A stretch of 64,000 bases of DNA from Myripristis murdjan (taxonomy: Eukaryota > Chordata > Actinopteri > Holocentriformes > Holocentridae), in assembly GCF_902150065.1 (NCBI RefSeq), contig NC_043987.1, positions 27,603,987 through 27,667,986 on the forward strand, given 5' to 3'. Below the pieces are notes generated by a model. It saw only the letters and a program-made list of their open reading frames with translations, was not told the origin of the DNA and searched no databases. This document shows positions 62,186-64,000 of this stretch, in pieces. Numbering within the stretch: the first letter of the stretch is position 1; the number at the start of each line of letters is the position of its first letter. The position numbers and the translations under genes were made by a program.

Positions 62186-63079
62186 GTAGCTGAAGAGGAG
62201 ACGACAGAAATGTTGTGTCACCTTGCCCTAAGAAACGTTCAACTTTAAAAGAATTTCAGTAGATAATTTTCCCATGTTGGTCTAAGTTCTGCTTCAGAGA
62301 AGACGAGAGTAAATTTCTGCGGGAAATACTAGATCCGTGTCATTTTTGGCATCAATATGGTCAAATTTAAGGGTTCTAATTGGGGACTTTGGTCTTAGGA
62401 GGTGTCCACCTTCAAATTCCCATATTCGCTGAATCTTAGCCCTGCAGTGTGTGATTTATTTCTGTGTATGTGCAGTATATACCGCACCGGAGCTTGAATT
62501 ATCAGCATCATCATAATCATAATCTTGTCAAGCTGACAGCCCGTAGAACAGAGGAAAAGACGCTGCGATGCACCGAAACTGTCCACCCATTAACTGTCCA
62601 ACTATCACAGCGACCCAGCGTGTAGGTGCGGGGCGGTAAACGGCTGTTATCTCGCTCAGGATGTCATTATTCTGACAGAGGGCTGCTGTGATGGCGACTC
62701 TCCTGTGCGGTGAAAAGCCGTCAATCTCTGGCTGCTGCCGCTGCGGCTGGGGAGCGGCGACCCTGTCCAAATGAAAGCTTTGACCTCGCTGCTAATAGCT
62801 AATGACAGCGGCGACCTCCACGGCGTCTTGTGTTTCTTGAAGTCCTCGCCGCGGCCCACATGAAAGGCGCAGCGCTAATCAGGGATGCGCTTGGGAGGCC
62901 TGTGATTAGCACCGAGGTCGCCGTTTTTGATTTGGGTCGAGGTCACGTTCACAAAGAGCGGCGCTCCTTCCTTCCCTGTGACACCCAGCACCCAGTTAGG
63001 AAGCGTCTCCGGCTCCGAGGACCCAGAGCCATGTGAGACTACGCCGTGGTCCGGGGGGAATGCTTGTCTCTGATTGGCT

Positions 63080-63260
63080 GGAGCAGGGGCGTCGTATATG
63101 GGGGAAAAGTTAGGACAATTCCAAGGGCCCTTGCCTGACAGGGGCCCCAAAAAATAGGTAAAAACTAATATAAAATTATTAAACCATCATCGAGTAAATA
63201 GATATATTTTTGTTTTCATGGGGCCCAAAATTCCTGGTGGTGCCCATGGGCTGGAGGGTC
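63080..63260. repeat. Fragment resembling a dispersed teleost repeat (GGGGCCC blocks)
   Basis: AGGGGCGTCGTATATGGGGG, CAAGGGCCCTTGCCTGACAG and GGGGCCCCAAAAAATAGG, then CATGGGGCCCAAAATTCC. I recognise the pattern from fish repeats but cannot name the family. No coding capacity. Confidence 0.4.
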
Positions 63261-63597
63261 CACATTCAAACTGTGTGATGCACATTTAGCCCAGCTCAAG
63301 TTTTATCACTGATCTCGACGATCATTTGATCATTGTGATCATTGTGATCATTTTCCAGCGTCACGTTAACACCAACAATGAGCTGACTGAGCCTTTTTTG
63401 TGTAGAAATGTGCTCTATTTAATCCAGTTTGACAAATCCATGATGTCTACAGTGTTGTTGTTCAAACTAAATCACATTAGCACCTGTACATAAAAAATGT
63501 GAGCAGAAAATCTTTATTTTCAGGGCATTTGGCTCCCTAAATTAATTATAAGTCCCTGTTTTTTTATTGTTTGCAAGTGACCATGGTATAATAGGCA

Positions 63598-63658
63598 GGA
63601 TAATCCACGGTAAGGTGTGTGTTAAAGGTAGTAACACACACCTGATCGTGGATTATCC
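63598..63658. repeat. Near-perfect 61-nt inverted repeat
   Basis: GGATAATCCACG (63598-63609) pairs with CGTGGATTATCC (63647-63658), and GGTGTGTGTTA (63614-63624) pairs with TAACACACACC (63632-63642). A 4x4 internal loop and a 7-nt apical loop complete it. That is 23 perfect base pairs in 61 nt. Confidence 0.9.
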
Positions 63659-64000
63659 CTTGCATAACAACTAGTAAGTCATACATAGCTTTTATTTGGA
63701 GCCTATCAGTCGAAACATGCCGGTAACATGACGCTCAAATCTGTGTGAGTGGGTGCAGACGCTCGGGGTGCCTCCCTGCGCCCCGGCCCGTTGGTGGGCG
63801 CCCTGCGACCCGAGCTGTATTAATGAGTGATGGAGGCTCATTAGTGCCGTGCTGCCCTGCTGTCCCGCCGCCGTGCGTGCCAGCCGGCTCACAGAGACGC
63901 AGGCTGAGAGCGGATGCTGTGTTCTGTATCGATCTGCAGCTCGGGCCGCTGTCCGAGCGCTGGCACCCCTCAGCACCGGCTGACACAAACAGCTTAATGA

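Noticed and set aside
62530-63150. Minus-strand ORFs of 67-91 codons in a G+C-richer island
   Set aside because: No domain or splice logic links them. They may be regulatory DNA but are not supported as coding.

Overview
The window is nuclear DNA from a ray-finned fish, almost certainly a teleost. The genes are intron-rich with GT-AG splice sites, the proteins read as vertebrate orthologues, and the spacer DNA holds fish-type repeats: a tRNA-derived SINE, several short inverted-repeat DNA transposons, LINE 3' tails and many CA/GA microsatellites. No bacterial operon, phage, CRISPR array, tRNA gene or retroviral copy was seen.

Layout, left to right. (1) rpl27 on the minus strand (coding 1124-4485, untranslated first exon near 5053-5089) encodes ribosomal protein eL27. 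(2) rundc1 on the minus strand (7871-12883) encodes a coiled-coil plus RUN-domain protein and appears to contain a 9-nt microexon. (3) grn on the minus strand (15519-23956, untranslated exon near 24817-24866 behind a TATA box) encodes a 647-residue progranulin with seven complete granulin modules. (4) slc25a39 on the plus strand (coding 29653-36354, 5' untranslated exons near 27.9 and 28.1 kb) encodes the mitochondrial glutathione carrier. (5) rpl3 on the plus strand (38359-42775) encodes uL3 and carries two box C/D snoRNAs in introns, SNORD43 and SNORD83. (6) About 10 kb of microsatellite-rich spacer follows. (7) The last two coding exons of cacng2 (stargazin) lie on the minus strand (52698-54761). 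Its first two exons were not found in the remaining 9 kb and probably lie beyond the right edge.

The coding models were built by joining ORF blocks at splice sites. They close in frame at 136 aa (rpl27), 570 aa (rundc1 with microexon), 647 aa (grn), 358 aa (slc25a39) and 403 aa (rpl3), equal or close to the usual vertebrate lengths. Two ribosomal-protein genes with 5'-TOP-like starts share the window with a lysosomal/secreted growth factor, a mitochondrial carrier and a synaptic AMPA-receptor accessory protein. They are neighbours by synteny and do not form one pathway. From memory of the human map, rpl27-rundc1 and grn-slc25a39 correspond to 17q21 and rpl3 and cacng2 to 22q, so a block junction falls near 37-38 kb.

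Items most worth a second look: the rundc1 microexon; a duplicated 5'UTR exon in slc25a39 that creates a predicted 43-codon uORF ending 5 nt before the main start codon; the intronic snoRNAs and a further structured intron segment in rpl3; a long foldback element with a piggyBac-type MITE nested in one arm; inverted MITE copies flanking most of grn; and a 61-nt near-perfect hairpin at 63.6 kb. No clearly novel multi-gene system was found.
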